Assembly (NCBI GenBank): GCA_013299105.1
Contig: JAAFJY010000019.1
Location: 62,001 to 126,000 of the forward strand
Reading direction: 5' to 3'
Length of the DNA stretch: 64,000 nucleotides
DNA from: Chitinophagales bacterium
GTDB lineage: Bacteria > Bacteroidota > Bacteroidia > Chitinophagales > Saprospiraceae
Position 1 is the first letter of the stretch. Each line of letters starts with the position of its first letter. Under the pieces are notes generated by a model. It saw only the letters and a program-made list of their open reading frames with translations. It searched no databases and had not been told where the DNA came from. The position numbers and the translations under genes are program-made. Below, piece by piece: positions 16,889 through 25,296 of this stretch.

Positions 16889-17722
16889 ATGGAGGAAATT
16901 TTGGACAAGTTTATTGATATTGACAAGGTTTTGCGCAGCAAAAACCCAGCCTTGGCCAATATATTGCCTGGGTTTCTGTTGAATTACCTTAAAAGGATTG
17001 TCCACCAGGAAGATATCAACAGCTTCATCAGTACCCACAAGCACCTGCGCAACCACGAGTTTGTAGCAGCAGTAATGCAGGAAATGGGGGCAAACGTAAA
17101 AGTCCATGGCCTGGAAAACATCCCACTCGAAGGCGGTTGCATTGTCGCTGCCAATCACCCCCTAGGAGGCTTGGACGGCGTAGGACTGATGAATGTGGTA
17201 GGACAAAGGCGACCAGATATCCGTTTTTTTGTCAATGACATCTTGCTCAACTTGGTCAATTTTGGCGAACTTTTCGTGGGCGTCAACAAGCATGGCTCCA
17301 ATCCCCGCGAAAACCTGCGCCAAATGGAGGAAATTTTTGCCTCAGATCAGTGCATTTTGTTTTTCCCCGCCGGATTGGTGTCCAGAAGACAAGAAGGCAA
17401 AATCCTGGACCTGGAATGGCAAAAAAGCTTCATTGCCAAGGCGGTCAAATACAACAAGCCGATCATTCCCACCTATATAAAAGGCCAAAATTCTAATTTT
17501 TTCTATAGCCTGGCCAATTGGCGCAAGCGCCTGGGCATCAAAGCCAATATTGAAATGCTCTATTTGGCGGATGAAATGTACAAGCAAAAAAATCAAACCC
17601 TGGAATTCACTTTTGGTCCCGCCTTGCCCGCTTCTCATTTCGGAAAAGAGAAAAGCCAAGCCGAATGGGCCCAATACCTAAAAGACCTGGTTTATCAAAT
17701 GGGCCAACAAAAGCCGATTTAA
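16889..17722 (+). CDS. PlsC-type lysophospholipid/aminolipid O-acyltransferase (GlsA-like)
   Basis: A 277-residue acyltransferase of the PlsC superfamily. The acceptor box appears as NHPLGGLDG with the His near residue 90, a variant of HX4D typical of the Bacteroidota 'glycerol acyltransferase' group, and the second box as FFPAGLVSRR near 158. The next gene, 19 bases on, is an Acetyltransf_5/hemolysin-type N-acyltransferase; this order matches the GlsB/GlsA enzymes that make glycine (and ornithine-type) lipids in Bacteroides. I infer O-acylation of an N-acyl amino acid. The start was moved to ATG 16889 because the TTG at 16868 has no ribosome site. Confidence 0.8.
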   Translation: MEEILDKFIDIDKVLRSKNPALANILPGFLLNYLKRIVHQEDINSFISTHKHLRNHEFVAAVMQEMGANVKVHGLENIPLEGGCIVAANHPLGGLDGVGLMNVVGQRRPDIRFFVNDILLNLVNFGELFVGVNKHGSNPRENLRQMEEIFASDQCILFFPAGLVSRRQEGKILDLEWQKSFIAKAVKYNKPIIPTYIKGQNSNFFYSLANWRKRLGIKANIEMLYLADEMYKQKNQTLEFTFGPALPASHFGKEKSQAEWAQYLKDLVYQMGQQKPI

Positions 17723-17741
17723 GATAGACTGCCAAACCTGA

Positions 17742-18689
17742 ATGACTACAAACATGTGTGCAAAGACCATCATCCCTGCGGTCGATCGAGCCTTGCTGAA
17801 AAAAGAACTGACGGAGGAGCGTTTCGTTAGGTACACCAATTTTGGGCACAATAAAATCTACATCATCAACCACCACAACTCCCCCAATGTGATGATGGAG
17901 ATAGGCCGCTTGCGAGAAATGAGCTTCCGTTTGGGCGGCGGCGGTACTGGTGAAGAAGTGGACATTGACCACAACGACACCTGCGAAGTACCCTATGAAC
18001 AATTGCTCGTTTGGGATGAAAACGAGCAGGAAATCACTGGTGGATACCGTTTTATCCTTTGCAAGAATGCCATTTTACCCGATGGCACTTTAGACTTATC
18101 CACTGCACACTTGTTCAATTTTAGTAAGCAATTCATTGATGACTTTGTACCATATACCATCGAATTGGGTCGATCGTGGGTGCATCCCGAATACTTGCCT
18201 GGGGCACCAAATCGCAAAGGCATGTTTTCGCTGGATAATCTCTGGGAGGGCATCGGATCCCTGGCCAAACTTTTTCCAGGCATCAAGTATTATTTTGGCA
18301 AAGTAACCATGTACCCAAGCTACAATATCGAAGCCCGTGATACTTTGATGGCCTTTATGTACCATTTTTTCCCCGATAAAGATCACTTGGTTTGGCCCAT
18401 CAACCCTTTAATATACCAACATGACCTAAAAGCCATCGCTGACAGCTTGTTCGAAGGCCACGATTATAAAAAAGCTTATCGCAATCTCAACGAGAGGGTG
18501 CGCTCCTTGGGTGAAAACATTCCCCCACTGATCAATTCTTACATGAACCTCTCTTCAAGTATGCGCACTTTCGGTACTGCCGTCAACGACCTCTTTGGCG
18601 ATGTAGAAGAAACGGGGATACTGATCACCATTGCTGATATTTATGAGGCCAAAAGAGCCCGTTACATCGAGGGACGGAGGAAGGTCTAG
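17742..18689 (+). CDS. GNAT/hemolysin-type amino-acid N-acyltransferase (GlsB-like)
   Basis: A 315-residue member of the Acetyltransf_5 family, which N-acylates ornithine or glycine as the first step in aminolipid synthesis. Typical blocks are GRLREMSFRLGGGGTGEEVDIDHND, QLLVWDENEQEITGGYRFI and ELGRSWVHPEYLP. Together with the preceding PlsC-type gene it should make a phosphorus-free membrane lipid; in Bacteroides thetaiotaomicron such a pair makes glycine lipids. The amino-acid specificity cannot be read here. No terminator is obvious after the stop. Confidence 0.82.
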   Translation: MTTNMCAKTIIPAVDRALLKKELTEERFVRYTNFGHNKIYIINHHNSPNVMMEIGRLREMSFRLGGGGTGEEVDIDHNDTCEVPYEQLLVWDENEQEITGGYRFILCKNAILPDGTLDLSTAHLFNFSKQFIDDFVPYTIELGRSWVHPEYLPGAPNRKGMFSLDNLWEGIGSLAKLFPGIKYYFGKVTMYPSYNIEARDTLMAFMYHFFPDKDHLVWPINPLIYQHDLKAIADSLFEGHDYKKAYRNLNERVRSLGENIPPLINSYMNLSSSMRTFGTAVNDLFGDVEETGILITIADIYEAKRARYIEGRRKV

Positions 18690-18968
18690 TGACGAAAAAA
18701 TTGCTAAACAACAACGACTTCCCACGTAAGTCACAGCTTCGATTAGTGTCCGGATTACCTTAAAGTGAAACTAAGTAGTTTGTTTTTTAAGTTCGTTGAA
18801 CCATCGTAAATAAGTTTTTGCAATAAAGAGGTAAGCACGTCAACCCTTTTGCTGATTCACCTTCGCCAATCACTAGGGGAGATAATTACGAGAACTTAAA
18901 AAAACGCTGTACTACTGAAAACTTCGGAGAAGTTTTTGTAGCTGCGATTTTTATAGTGAACATGTAGT

Positions 18969-19128
18969 GTTTATGACCGCGGAGCGGGCCGATTCTGAAA
19001 TTCTTTCAAATTCTGGTTTAGAAAAAATTGGTCAACGTCACACAGGTAATTCTGCAATTCTGAAAATTCTGGTTTAGACAAAAAAGGCTCGCTTGATTAT
19101 CGAGATCGCTTTTCTCCGAAGTTTTCAG
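18969..19128 (+). repeat. Dispersed repeat family B, copy 2
   Basis: Begins GTTTATGACCGCGGAG, has TTGGTCAACGTCAC in the centre and ends CTCCGAAGTTTTCAG. The string AATTCTGGTTTAGA occurs twice inside. Matches copies at 388-589 (inverted) and 45163-45345; the block around the CTCTGCGTGAAA motif is shortened here. Confidence 0.6.
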
Positions 19129-19141
19129 GTACTAAGTATTT

Positions 19142-19265
19142 GAGCTAAAATAAAAAGAACGGATTTGCTTTTGAGGGTTAGCATAAAAAGAACACAACTT
19201 CCTTCCAGTCAGTTGCTTTTCTTTTTCACTAAACCCAAATCCGTCCACCTTATTTTTTTACGCTC
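19142..19265 (+). repeat. Palindromic element family A, copy 2 (124 bp)
   Basis: Starts GAGCTAAAATAAAAAG and ends TTATTTTTTTACGCTC, with the inner pair GGTTAGCATAAAAAGAACAC and CTTTTTCACTAAACCC. Preceded by AGTATTT as in copy 1. Confidence 0.8.
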
Positions 19266-19537
19266 CTAAGAGAAAACATACAATTATTGAACACAATTTC
19301 CTAGTTTCCAGATCAGTATCTGAAATCACAGCTGAAATCGTGTAACGCTCGACTTCAGTCCGGAGACAAAGCCTGACCCTCAATCTCACCTGAAATCTAT
19401 CCAGCAGTTGCATCAAATGTCAGTTGATTGGCCACCAGGGAAATGGCCATCAAAACAATTTAAAACAAATTAAATACCTAAGAATCAATATGTTATATTT
19501 TTAACGGAAAAATTAAAACAAAAAGTGTAAATAAAGC

Positions 19538-19568
19538 TTGCGCGATACAAACCTTTGTTTTATCTTTG
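19538..19568 (+). promoter_or_regulatory. Promoter of the glucosaminidase gene
   Basis: TTG at 19538-19540, 20 bases, TATCTTTG at 19561-19568: a very good match to the Bacteroidota consensus. AAACAAAAAGTGT upstream (about 19517) and AAACAAAAAGTAT downstream (about 19588) form a direct repeat bracketing it, a possible operator. Confidence 0.65.
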
Positions 19569-19644
19569 TATTGTCGCTGATAAAATAAAACAAAAAGTAT
19601 CAGTCTCAAAGGTTCAATATTTCAGGTTTTAAAATCCGCATGCC

Positions 19645-20451
19645 ATGAAAACTTCTCAAACACACACTTCGCACACAGGAAAAACAAATCGGGATTCCAT
19701 TTCTAGTTCTGAGGGCCCTACTCCATCTTTTGCCATTACCCTGGGGCTTTTGAAACATCTGTGCTTAGGCCTTCAGCGCTTGTTTGTGGTATTCAAGTAT
19801 TTGATGTTTGCTTTTCACAAGCAAGTTACTGGCAAAACCAGTTCTCCAGCCTTCAAATTGGGCGTTTTGGCACTGGTTGCTTTATTCGTTTTTGGCCGCG
19901 ACGAAGCCTTGAACATCAACCTAGGGCTCCCCAAATGGTTGAGCAGTAAAGAACAAAACACCAGTGAATTTGGCATTGCCCAGCCACTTGCACTAAGTAC
20001 CGCTGCACCTGCTCCTGCTCAAAAGAAGGCAAGCAACGCTACACCCAAAAAATCAAATGAGCCTGCGGTACTCAAAGAAGAGGCGATCCGGGCCTACATC
20101 AAGCGCTTTCGCAAAGTAGCCATCGCTGAGAAAGAAATGTTTGGTATTCCAGCCAGTATTAAGTTGGCACAAGGCATTTTAGAGAGCCATGCTGGCCAAA
20201 GCAAAGCTGCCTTAGAACTAAACAATCATTTTGGAGCCGCGACCCAAAACATTCCAATAGCAACAGCTTGGGAAAACTGGCGTGCGCACAGCATTTTGCT
20301 CCAAGAAAAATACCCCAAGCTCTTCAAGCTAGGTAACAAACCTGAAAAATGGGCCAAAGGCTTGGAAAAAATGGGCTACAACAGTGATTCCAATTACGCC
20401 GAAAAGTTGATGCAAATCATCGAATGGTACCAATTAGCTGAGTTGGATTAA
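19645..20451 (+). CDS. Membrane-anchored glucosaminidase-domain protein
   Basis: A 268-residue peptidoglycan hydrolase. A cytoplasmic head is followed by a membrane segment (about 70-86, LGVLALVALFVFG), an Ala/Pro-rich linker and a LytD/FlgJ-type N-acetylglucosaminidase domain (about 150-265). The catalytic Glu is in AQGILESHAGQSKAA (about 180), followed by the family block LNNHFGAAT and a C-terminal YNSDSNYAEKLMQIIEWY. It would cleave glycan strands in the periplasm during wall remodelling. The classical next-door LysM domain is absent. Confidence 0.85.
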   Translation: MKTSQTHTSHTGKTNRDSISSSEGPTPSFAITLGLLKHLCLGLQRLFVVFKYLMFAFHKQVTGKTSSPAFKLGVLALVALFVFGRDEALNINLGLPKWLSSKEQNTSEFGIAQPLALSTAAPAPAQKKASNATPKKSNEPAVLKEEAIRAYIKRFRKVAIAEKEMFGIPASIKLAQGILESHAGQSKAALELNNHFGAATQNIPIATAWENWRAHSILLQEKYPKLFKLGNKPEKWAKGLEKMGYNSDSNYAEKLMQIIEWYQLAELD

Positions 20452-20667
20452 TTCAAGCCTAACCCAAGCATTTTCTGGCCGCGGACTTCTATGCCGTCCT
20501 GAACATATTCACTGAACATATTCAATGTACAACTTTTGTGATGGGAGCCAATTGGGCTTTGAGTAGATCCAGTTGCTCCTATCAAAAAGTATCCACCACT
20601 GGTAAAGCTTCAACCCCAAGTACCAAAGTTCTTGCTTTCCTATCTAAGTGGTTTTCTCATGAATGTC

Positions 20668-20697
20668 GCCGCCTCAGCTCTGGAGGCGGCTTTTTTT
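20668..20697 (+). terminator. Strong intrinsic terminator
   Basis: GCCGCCTC (20668-20675) and GAGGCGGC (20683-20690) form a perfect 8-base stem with a 7-base loop, followed by seven T. Confidence 0.8.
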
Positions 20698-20814
20698 GGC
20701 TACTCAGGGCTCAATTTTATGCTATTTTTTGCTGTAAATGTTGTTTGAAACAAAAAAAAGCCGCTCCCCAAAAACAGGAAGCGACTCCATCTTCGCACAC
20801 TGATTATTGCCATG

Positions 20815-20850
20815 AAAAGGGGCGATCATTTTTTGGTCGAGCGCCCCTTT
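20815..20850 (-). terminator. Terminator of the barrel gene
   Basis: AAAGGGGCG (20816-20824) pairs with CGCCCCTTT (20842-20850); on the minus strand the stem runs into CCCCTTTTC shortly after the stop at 20862. Confidence 0.6.
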
Positions 20851-20861
20851 CCAAGCGATTT

Positions 20862-21473
20862 TTAGAAGCGGACGCCTGCACTCAGGGTTAACACATTGTT
20901 GCGGCCTGTAGCATTGCGGAAATAATCGTTCAAGCCGATTTCGTAGTTCAAATCCACTGTAAATATGGCCAAGTCGATGCCTACACCAGCGTTGGCCCCC
21001 AGGGTAAAAGGCTTCAGGTCGGCCTTGCTGAATGGAATACCAGCTTTCTCCTTCACCGACATCACATAGGTAGGCGTAATACCGCCTTTGATGATAAAGT
21101 TCAGCAATTGCTGACGTCCGGTAATGTCGATACCAATGTTCAGGGGAGCTTTGATGGCCTGGATTTTAGTTTCATCCCGAAATTGTCCAGGGGTATTGTC
21201 ATTGACACCGTCCACCAGACGTGCCGTATAGTTATTAAGGTGTATACCAGGGTTGAGGAACAATTTTTTTCCGCCCAAGCGAAAGTCAACTCCAGCATTC
21301 CAACCTACTCGCGCTGCTGCTTCGAGATCGGTCAGTTGAGCATCTACACCAGAGAGGTTAACGCCCACTTTGGGGTTGATCACAGTGTTGTTGCTACGGT
21401 TGCGCTGGGCATTACCATTCAAAGTACAAACGGTCAAAAGAACCAGGGTGGCGATGATTTGCAAATTTTTCAT
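20862..21473 (-). CDS. Outer-membrane beta-barrel (PorT-like) protein
   Basis: A 203-residue protein with a signal peptide (1-22, ending NGNAQ) and alternating beta-strand sequence throughout, ending in a strand with terminal Phe (TLSAGVRF), the usual outer-membrane assembly signal. Blocks such as PKVGVNLSGV, FLNPGIHL, LKPFTLGANAGVGIDL and YEIGLNDYF are those of the PorT/OMP_b-brl_2 family, 8-stranded barrels of unknown ligand. It is transcribed alone. The exact strand count is inference. Confidence 0.85.
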   Translation of the reverse strand: MKNLQIIATLVLLTVCTLNGNAQRNRSNNTVINPKVGVNLSGVDAQLTDLEAAARVGWNAGVDFRLGGKKLFLNPGIHLNNYTARLVDGVNDNTPGQFRDETKIQAIKAPLNIGIDITGRQQLLNFIIKGGITPTYVMSVKEKAGIPFSKADLKPFTLGANAGVGIDLAIFTVDLNYEIGLNDYFRNATGRNNVLTLSAGVRF

Positions 21474-21495
21474 GATCGCTTTTTTGTTAGTTGTT

Positions 21496-21658
21496 GTAAA
21501 AGTTTAGGTCAGTGGTTTCGAGTCGAAAAAGATGACGGTTTTTCGTCAGCCGAGCCTACTTTTTGAAGGCGATGCCCTTGCATCGGTTTCAAAAAGAGGT
21601 GAAGGATCACGGAAAAGCGGCCTTTTTGGACTGAAATGTGAACGACATAAACTTTTAC
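21496..21658 (+). repeat. Family C repeat, long form
   Basis: Opens with GTAAAAGTTTAGGTCA and closes with TAAACTTTTAC, an 11-base perfect inverted end. The left end matches the 76-bp element at 10444; the right half matches 16782-16839. GCCGTTTTTCGTC-type inner palindromes are also present. Confidence 0.5.
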
Positions 21659-21995
21659 TGGTTTGGTTACTGCAAAGGATTCGACTCAGTAACGCCCTGG
21701 ATTTCCCGATGTAACATATTTTGACCCCACTTAAACAAAACTTTAATACTTCCTTTTGCTTTCCTTAACAGTTGGGGAACTTTTTGGCCGTAAAACTCCT
21801 TATTGTTTGCACTTTAGGACTTTCAAGTGCTGCTACTCACCTTTCAAAAGCAATACTAAAGCACTGTATTCAACTTAGAACCAATTTCCTCGAAAGAACT
21901 GCAACCCTCATCCCAGAATTCTTGTCTTCCATCGAAAAACTAAAAAAACTTTGGAAACTTTTAAACCTTTTTAAGTTTCCCAGGTTTTTGTGGTG

Positions 21996-22003
21996 TATCT
22001 TTG
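21996..22003 (+). promoter_or_regulatory. -7 box of the TetR-RND operon
   Basis: TATCTTTG fits TAnnTTTG; the start of transcription would be about 22009, only a dozen bases before the ATG at 22022. The -33 box is weak. Confidence 0.5.
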
Positions 22004-22021
22004 CGCCACTTTATTGTAGTT

Positions 22022-22660
22022 ATGGAAAACAAGGAAAACAAGGACATTCGGAAACAGATCATGCAGAAGGCGGAAGTCATGTTCAAACGCCTCGGTATCA
22101 AAAGCGTGAGCATGGACGACATCGCCCGTGAACTCGGTATTTCAAAAAAAACCCTGTATCAATACTTTGAAAACAAGGAGGATTTGCTCCTTCAAGCCAT
22201 CCAAAGTCACATTGATGACGAAAAAAGTGGCCTCTGTGAAATGCAGAATTTGGCTGTTGATGCAGTTGGCGAAATGATGCTCATTGCCAAACATGCCATC
22301 GAAGAATACCGAGAGCTATCCCCAAGTATCATTTTTGACCTACAAAAATACTATCCCCAAGCTTGGGCACTGATTGAAAAGCAGCAGAACGAACATATTT
22401 ATGGTGTGATGTTGCAAAACCTGCGCAAAGGCATTGAAGCAAAAGACTACCGGGCTGACCTCAATCCTGAAATCTTGGCTCGCCTGCACGTAGGAGGCAT
22501 CCAACTGCCCATGAACCCGGAACTATTTCCCAGTCGTGAGTTTCAACCTGACCAGGTCTTCAAGGAATACATTTACCACTTTATGCGGGGTATTGTATCC
22601 GAGCAAGGTTTGCAAAAGATGAATACTTACCTCCATCAGGTCAACAAATCATCATCCTGA
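22022..22660 (+). CDS. TetR/AcrR family regulator of the adjacent RND pump
   Basis: A 212-residue regulator. The N-terminal helix-turn-helix is clear: ILQKAEVMFKRLG-type helix, then VSMDDIARELGISKKTLYQYFENKEDLL (about 25-52). The C-terminal ligand domain is not recognisable in detail, as usual. It is the first gene of a set with tolC-like, adaptor and RND permease genes on the same strand, 100 bases before the tolC-like gene, and so probably represses its own operon. An in-frame TTG at 22001 overlaps the -7 box and is excluded as the start. Confidence 0.9.
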   Translation: MENKENKDIRKQIMQKAEVMFKRLGIKSVSMDDIARELGISKKTLYQYFENKEDLLLQAIQSHIDDEKSGLCEMQNLAVDAVGEMMLIAKHAIEEYRELSPSIIFDLQKYYPQAWALIEKQQNEHIYGVMLQNLRKGIEAKDYRADLNPEILARLHVGGIQLPMNPELFPSREFQPDQVFKEYIYHFMRGIVSEQGLQKMNTYLHQVNKSSS

Positions 22661-22760
22661 TTTTTTTGACCTGCTGAACGCTAATCTTCATACCCAAACA
22701 AATAAACAGCCCTCCAATGGCCCCCTAACCCGGCTATTAGGAGACTCAAAAACGCTAAAA

Positions 22761-24128
22761 ATGTTATTGTCAATTGATTTTTCAAACACTCACAAGTTAC
22801 GAGGCATCAGCGTCTTGTTGCTGCTTCTGGGGCTGCAAATTTACGCAAGTGGGCAGGGGAGTTCGCTCTTTTCGCTTAAACAAAGTGTGCAATACGCCCT
22901 GCAAAACAGTCCGACCTTACAAAAAGCCAAGCTCGAAACCCGGAAGTCAGAGGAAGTCATCCGCGAGTACAAAAGCACGGGTTTACCACAAGTCAATGCT
23001 TCTTCGGGCTTCACGTACAATGCGATCCTGCCAACCAACCTACTCCCCAATTTTTTTCAAGGGAAACCTGATGAACTGGTCGCAGTACGCTTTGGCACCA
23101 ATATCAACACCTCTTATGGTGCTGATTTCAGCCAATTATTGTACAGCCAGTCTTACTGGACTGGTTTGAAAGCCATTAAGGAATTGCGCGGCCTCAACAA
23201 TACCCTGGAGCAAAAATCGGAGGAAGACATCGCATATAATGTGATACGTACTTACCTCCAAGTTCAAACCATTGCCAAACAGCGCAACCTGATCGAAGCC
23301 AACCTAAAGCAAGTAGAGGGTTTGTTGAAAACTACCGAATTGCAATTCAAAAACGGTTTGGCCAAAAAACTCGATGTGGACCAACTGAGAGTGAACAAAA
23401 TCTCGCTGGAAACTCAATTGCAAAACCTTTCGCTTAACGTGGAACAAGGTTTACAGGTATTGAAGATGACCATGTCGATGCCGCAGGAAACTCAACTGGT
23501 GTTGACCGACACCCTGAATGAGGCGGTAATGCCCGTTGCTGCCGATCCAAGTTCTTTTATTCCTAGTTATCAAAACAAGGTGGAACTCAAAATCCTTGAC
23601 CAACAAGCCCGGCTCCAACAACTCAACGTAGACCAGTTCCGCGCGGGTTACTGGCCTCAGTTGCGGGCTTTTGGCAACTGGAATCGCCAGGGGCAAGGCA
23701 ATGCACTCAATACAATGAACTGGTTCAGCGCTTCGGCCTTTGGCCTGAACCTGAGTGTTCCGATCTTTGACGGCTTTTTCCGCAAAAGCAAAATCGAGCA
23801 GGCCAATATCGACATGCTCAAGGTCATCGAAGACCGCAAACTGGCCAATCAGTCCTTGCAATTGCAGCACAGCCAAGCCAAACAGCAGTTGATCAGCACC
23901 TGGAACACCCTCAACTCGATTCGTGAAAACCGCAAAGTAGCCGAGGAGGTTTACCTAATCACCCAAAAGCGCTACAAAGAAGGACTGGCCAGCATTACCG
24001 AGGTATTTGTGGCCGAGCGTACCATGCGGGAAATCCAGTCGACCTTTTTGAGCACCCTTTTGCAGTTCCAATTGGCCCAAGTCGATCTAGACTTTGCCAA
24101 CGCGAAAATCCTCACCCTTTACAAATAA
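22761..24128 (+). CDS. TolC family outer-membrane efflux protein
   Basis: A 455-residue TolC-type channel with an N-terminal signal (hydrophobic stretch about 14-30, cleaved near ASGQ). The two structural repeats can be followed: SLKQSVQYALQNSPTLQKAKLE near the start and the second-half copy NLSVPIFDGFFRKSKIEQANIDM, with long heptad helices between (LEQKSEEDIAYNVIRTYLQVQTIAKQRNLIEANLKQVEGLLKT). It forms the outer-membrane exit duct for the pump encoded by the next two genes. Length is standard. Confidence 0.92.
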   Translation: MLLSIDFSNTHKLRGISVLLLLLGLQIYASGQGSSLFSLKQSVQYALQNSPTLQKAKLETRKSEEVIREYKSTGLPQVNASSGFTYNAILPTNLLPNFFQGKPDELVAVRFGTNINTSYGADFSQLLYSQSYWTGLKAIKELRGLNNTLEQKSEEDIAYNVIRTYLQVQTIAKQRNLIEANLKQVEGLLKTTELQFKNGLAKKLDVDQLRVNKISLETQLQNLSLNVEQGLQVLKMTMSMPQETQLVLTDTLNEAVMPVAADPSSFIPSYQNKVELKILDQQARLQQLNVDQFRAGYWPQLRAFGNWNRQGQGNALNTMNWFSASAFGLNLSVPIFDGFFRKSKIEQANIDMLKVIEDRKLANQSLQLQHSQAKQQLISTWNTLNSIRENRKVAEEVYLITQKRYKEGLASITEVFVAERTMREIQSTFLSTLLQFQLAQVDLDFANAKILTLYK

Positions 24129-24171
24129 TGACAAAGCTGAAATGCAGCTTTTTGTCGCAAAATATGTCAAA

Positions 24172-25236
24172 ATGAAAACAGCCATTCGCATTATCCTGGG
24201 CCTAATCGTTCTCGGCGGACTTTTTGCCGCAGGTTCCTGGAAATTGAAAGAAAACAAAAAAACCATTGAGGACAGTGCCAAACTGACCCAAGAGCGCAAT
24301 ACCGAAATGCCCGTAAATACCACAATCATCGGCAAAAAAGACTTTGCCAGTGGAATCTCGGTCACAGGTACTTATCAGCCCTACAAGGAGTTGGCGGTGA
24401 TCAGTGACGCACAGGGCCGCATCACGCAACTGAACGTGAAAGATGGAGATGTAATTCGAGAAGGAGCGGTGATTTTAGCAGTTGACAACGACTTGTTGAA
24501 AAATCAACTGGACATTGCCAAAGTAAACCTTAAGAAAACCGAAAACGACTTGACTCGTCTGCGCAACCTGCTGGGCGATGGTGGAGTCACCCAGCAGCAA
24601 ATCGACGACGCTGAAAATGGCATCGAAAACATGAAGGCCAACATCCGCAGCCTAGAAAAACAAATCAGCCTGACTTTGGTGAAAGCACCAATTACGGGTA
24701 CTGTTTCCGGCAAGTCAATCGAACGCGGCGGGGTAGTTGCTCCAGGCATGAAAATCATGGACCTGATCAACGTTCAGCGTTTGAAAATGAAGGTTTACCT
24801 GACCGAAGACGAAGTGATGCAAGTGAAAAAAGGCCAAAGGGTTGAACTGAAAGCCGACCTCTATCCTACCCGTGGTTTTGTTGGCGTGGTAAACCTGATC
24901 GACGTAAAAGCCGATAACTCCAAGCGCTTTTTAGTAGAAGTGGAACTCGACAATCCCGGCGGCTCCTTGAAAGCAGGCATGGATGGCACAGCTCTGTTCA
25001 ATGCAGGCCGCAGCATGTCGATTTTGGCTTTACCCCGCGCCTCCATCGTAGGCTCGGTACGCGATGCCAAGGTGTATGTGGTACAAAATGGGGTTGCTGA
25101 ATTGCGCAAAGTACAATTGGGTAACATCTATGGCGAATATGTATCTATCCTTTCTGGCTTGAGTGAAGGTGACGAAGTGGTTCGTTCGGGCCAAATCAAC
25201 CTCGAAGACGGCATGAAAGTGCGCGTTGAGAAATAA
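24172..25236 (+). CDS. RND efflux periplasmic adaptor
   Basis: A 354-residue membrane-fusion protein (HlyD/AcrA type). One N-terminal membrane anchor (5-22), a lipoyl half-motif around GRITQLNVKDGDVIREGAVILAVDN, an alpha-hairpin of about 60 residues (LLKNQLDIAKVNLKK through QQQIDDAENGIENM), the second lipoyl half SLTLVKAPITGTVSGKSIERGGVVAPG, then the barrel and membrane-proximal domain. It links the RND permease to the TolC-like duct. The start at ATG 24172 is 43 bases past the tolC stop; the earlier in-frame start at 24094 would overlap tolC. Confidence 0.92.
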   Translation: MKTAIRIILGLIVLGGLFAAGSWKLKENKKTIEDSAKLTQERNTEMPVNTTIIGKKDFASGISVTGTYQPYKELAVISDAQGRITQLNVKDGDVIREGAVILAVDNDLLKNQLDIAKVNLKKTENDLTRLRNLLGDGGVTQQQIDDAENGIENMKANIRSLEKQISLTLVKAPITGTVSGKSIERGGVVAPGMKIMDLINVQRLKMKVYLTEDEVMQVKKGQRVELKADLYPTRGFVGVVNLIDVKADNSKRFLVEVELDNPGGSLKAGMDGTALFNAGRSMSILALPRASIVGSVRDAKVYVVQNGVAELRKVQLGNIYGEYVSILSGLSEGDEVVRSGQINLEDGMKVRVEK

Positions 25237-25296
25237 CCTTGGGGTAAATGCTTGCTAAAAAGCGAGCGCATTCCATCACTCCCAAAGCAAAAAAAA

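Larger units (their letters stand above)
18690..19644. other. 955-base repeat-rich gap
   Basis: No gene is supported on either strand. The middle is occupied by a family B repeat (18969-19128) followed 14 bases later by a family A palindrome (19142-19265). CTGAAAACTTCGGAGAAG near 18925 is a short inverted copy of the end of family B. The last 110 bases carry a clear promoter for the glucosaminidase gene. Confidence 0.7.
20452..20861. other. Convergent gap with two terminators
   Basis: 410 bases with no supported gene. A plus-strand terminator (20668-20697) is unexpectedly far (over 200 bases) from the glucosaminidase stop, so the transcript has a long tail or an unannotated short RNA lies before it. 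A minus-strand terminator (20815-20850) serves the barrel gene. Confidence 0.5.
21474..22021. other. Divergent gap with a 163-bp repeat and the tetR promoter
   Basis: 548 bases; no supported gene. It contains the family C element (21496-21658) and the -7 box of the pump operon regulator (21996-22003). The stretch between 21720 and 21980 shows nothing recognisable. Confidence 0.5.
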
